A stretch of 7,366 nucleotides of DNA from Deltaproteobacteria bacterium (GTDB lineage Bacteria; Desulfobacterota; Desulfobulbia; Desulfobulbales; Desulfocapsaceae): NCBI GenBank assembly GCA_021779275.1, contig JAJYAX010000071.1, positions 1 through 7,366 on the forward strand, written 5' to 3'. The notes under the pieces were generated by a model. That model was not told where the DNA came from. It was given only the letters and a program-made list of their open reading frames with translations, and searched no databases. Both the position numbers and the translations under genes were made by a program. This document shows, one piece after another, positions 7,176-7,366 of the stretch (positions are counted from its first letter, which is position 1; every line of letters starts with the position of its first letter).

Positions 7176-7366
7176 TTAACGGGAAAGCGCCTCCTCCTTC
7201 TTCAACGCCTGAAATTCCGCATCATTCAAGGATCGCCACTCCCCTTCCGCGAGCGTGTCCAGCTCAATGGCGCCGATCCGGACCCGCAGGAGGTCCTCAA
7301 CGTGCAGGCCCACCGCCTCACACATCTTTCGGATCTGCCTATTGCGGCCGTCATGCAGGATAAAGC
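7176..7366 (-). CDS. RsuA/RluB-family pseudouridine synthase (C-terminal 62 residues; 5' part outside window)
   Basis: The visible part is the C-terminus of a 16S/23S rRNA pseudouridine synthase, which isomerises specific uridines in rRNA. Reading leftward from the window edge gives 62 residues ending at a TAA (complement at 7176-7178). The segment '[17 protein letters not shown]' is the family's conserved C-terminal motif, and '[20 protein letters not shown]' with a short charged tail is the normal ending. The catalytic aspartate region and any S4 domain lie outside the window. The end of the protein looks intact, and truncation is only the window edge. The gene converges on the plus-strand kinase, with 58 nt between the two stops. 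The choice between RluB, RluE, RluF and RsuA cannot be made from this piece; RluB-like is my best guess. Confidence 0.92.
   Translation of the reverse strand, partial: FILHDGRNRQIRKMCEAVGLHVEDLLRVRIGAIELDTLAEGEWRSLNDAEFQALKKEEALSR

Overview
The window reads as ordinary chromosomal DNA of a Gram-negative bacterium. It holds five protein genes, two of them cut by the window edges. Base composition is moderately GC-rich in the genes and clearly AT-rich in the single large intergenic gap (about 3301-3499). Two large multi-PAS hybrid histidine kinases with terminal receiver domains, one of them with a periplasmic solute-binding sensor, are a style common in Desulfobacterota (Geobacter/Desulfuromonas/Desulfobulbus-like organisms). 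That placement is an inference from protein style, not a proof. I see no tRNA, rRNA, CRISPR array, insertion sequence, phage gene or attachment site.

Layout. The left half is a minus-strand run of three closely spaced genes. A membrane-anchored PAS-PAS hybrid histidine kinase (3300 to 1174) is followed after 26 nt by a glycerophosphodiester phosphodiesterase (1147 to 341). After a further 22 nt comes a YbaK-type Cys-tRNA(Pro) deacylase (318 to beyond base 1). The spacing fits one transcript. The right half is a single very large plus-strand gene (3500-7117) encoding a 1205-residue hybrid kinase: signal peptide, SBP_bac_3 periplasmic domain, one membrane helix, four PAS domains, HisKA, HATPase and receiver. 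It ends facing the 3' end of a minus-strand RsuA/RluB-family pseudouridine synthase (7176 to beyond 7366).

How the parts may work together. The two kinases are divergently transcribed from a shared ~200 bp region. It contains candidate sigma70 elements for both directions with overlapping -10 boxes, plus a perfect tandem 9-bp repeat. Both kinases keep all catalytic residues and end in a receiver with the phospho-acceptor Asp, but no DNA-binding or other output protein is encoded in the window, so their signalling targets lie elsewhere. The phosphodiesterase and the deacylase are housekeeping enzymes, and nothing in the sequence shows that they are functionally tied to the kinase. I did not find a convincing new biological system. 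The most interesting parts are the divergent kinase pair with its shared promoter region, and the solute-binding plus four-PAS sensor kinase.
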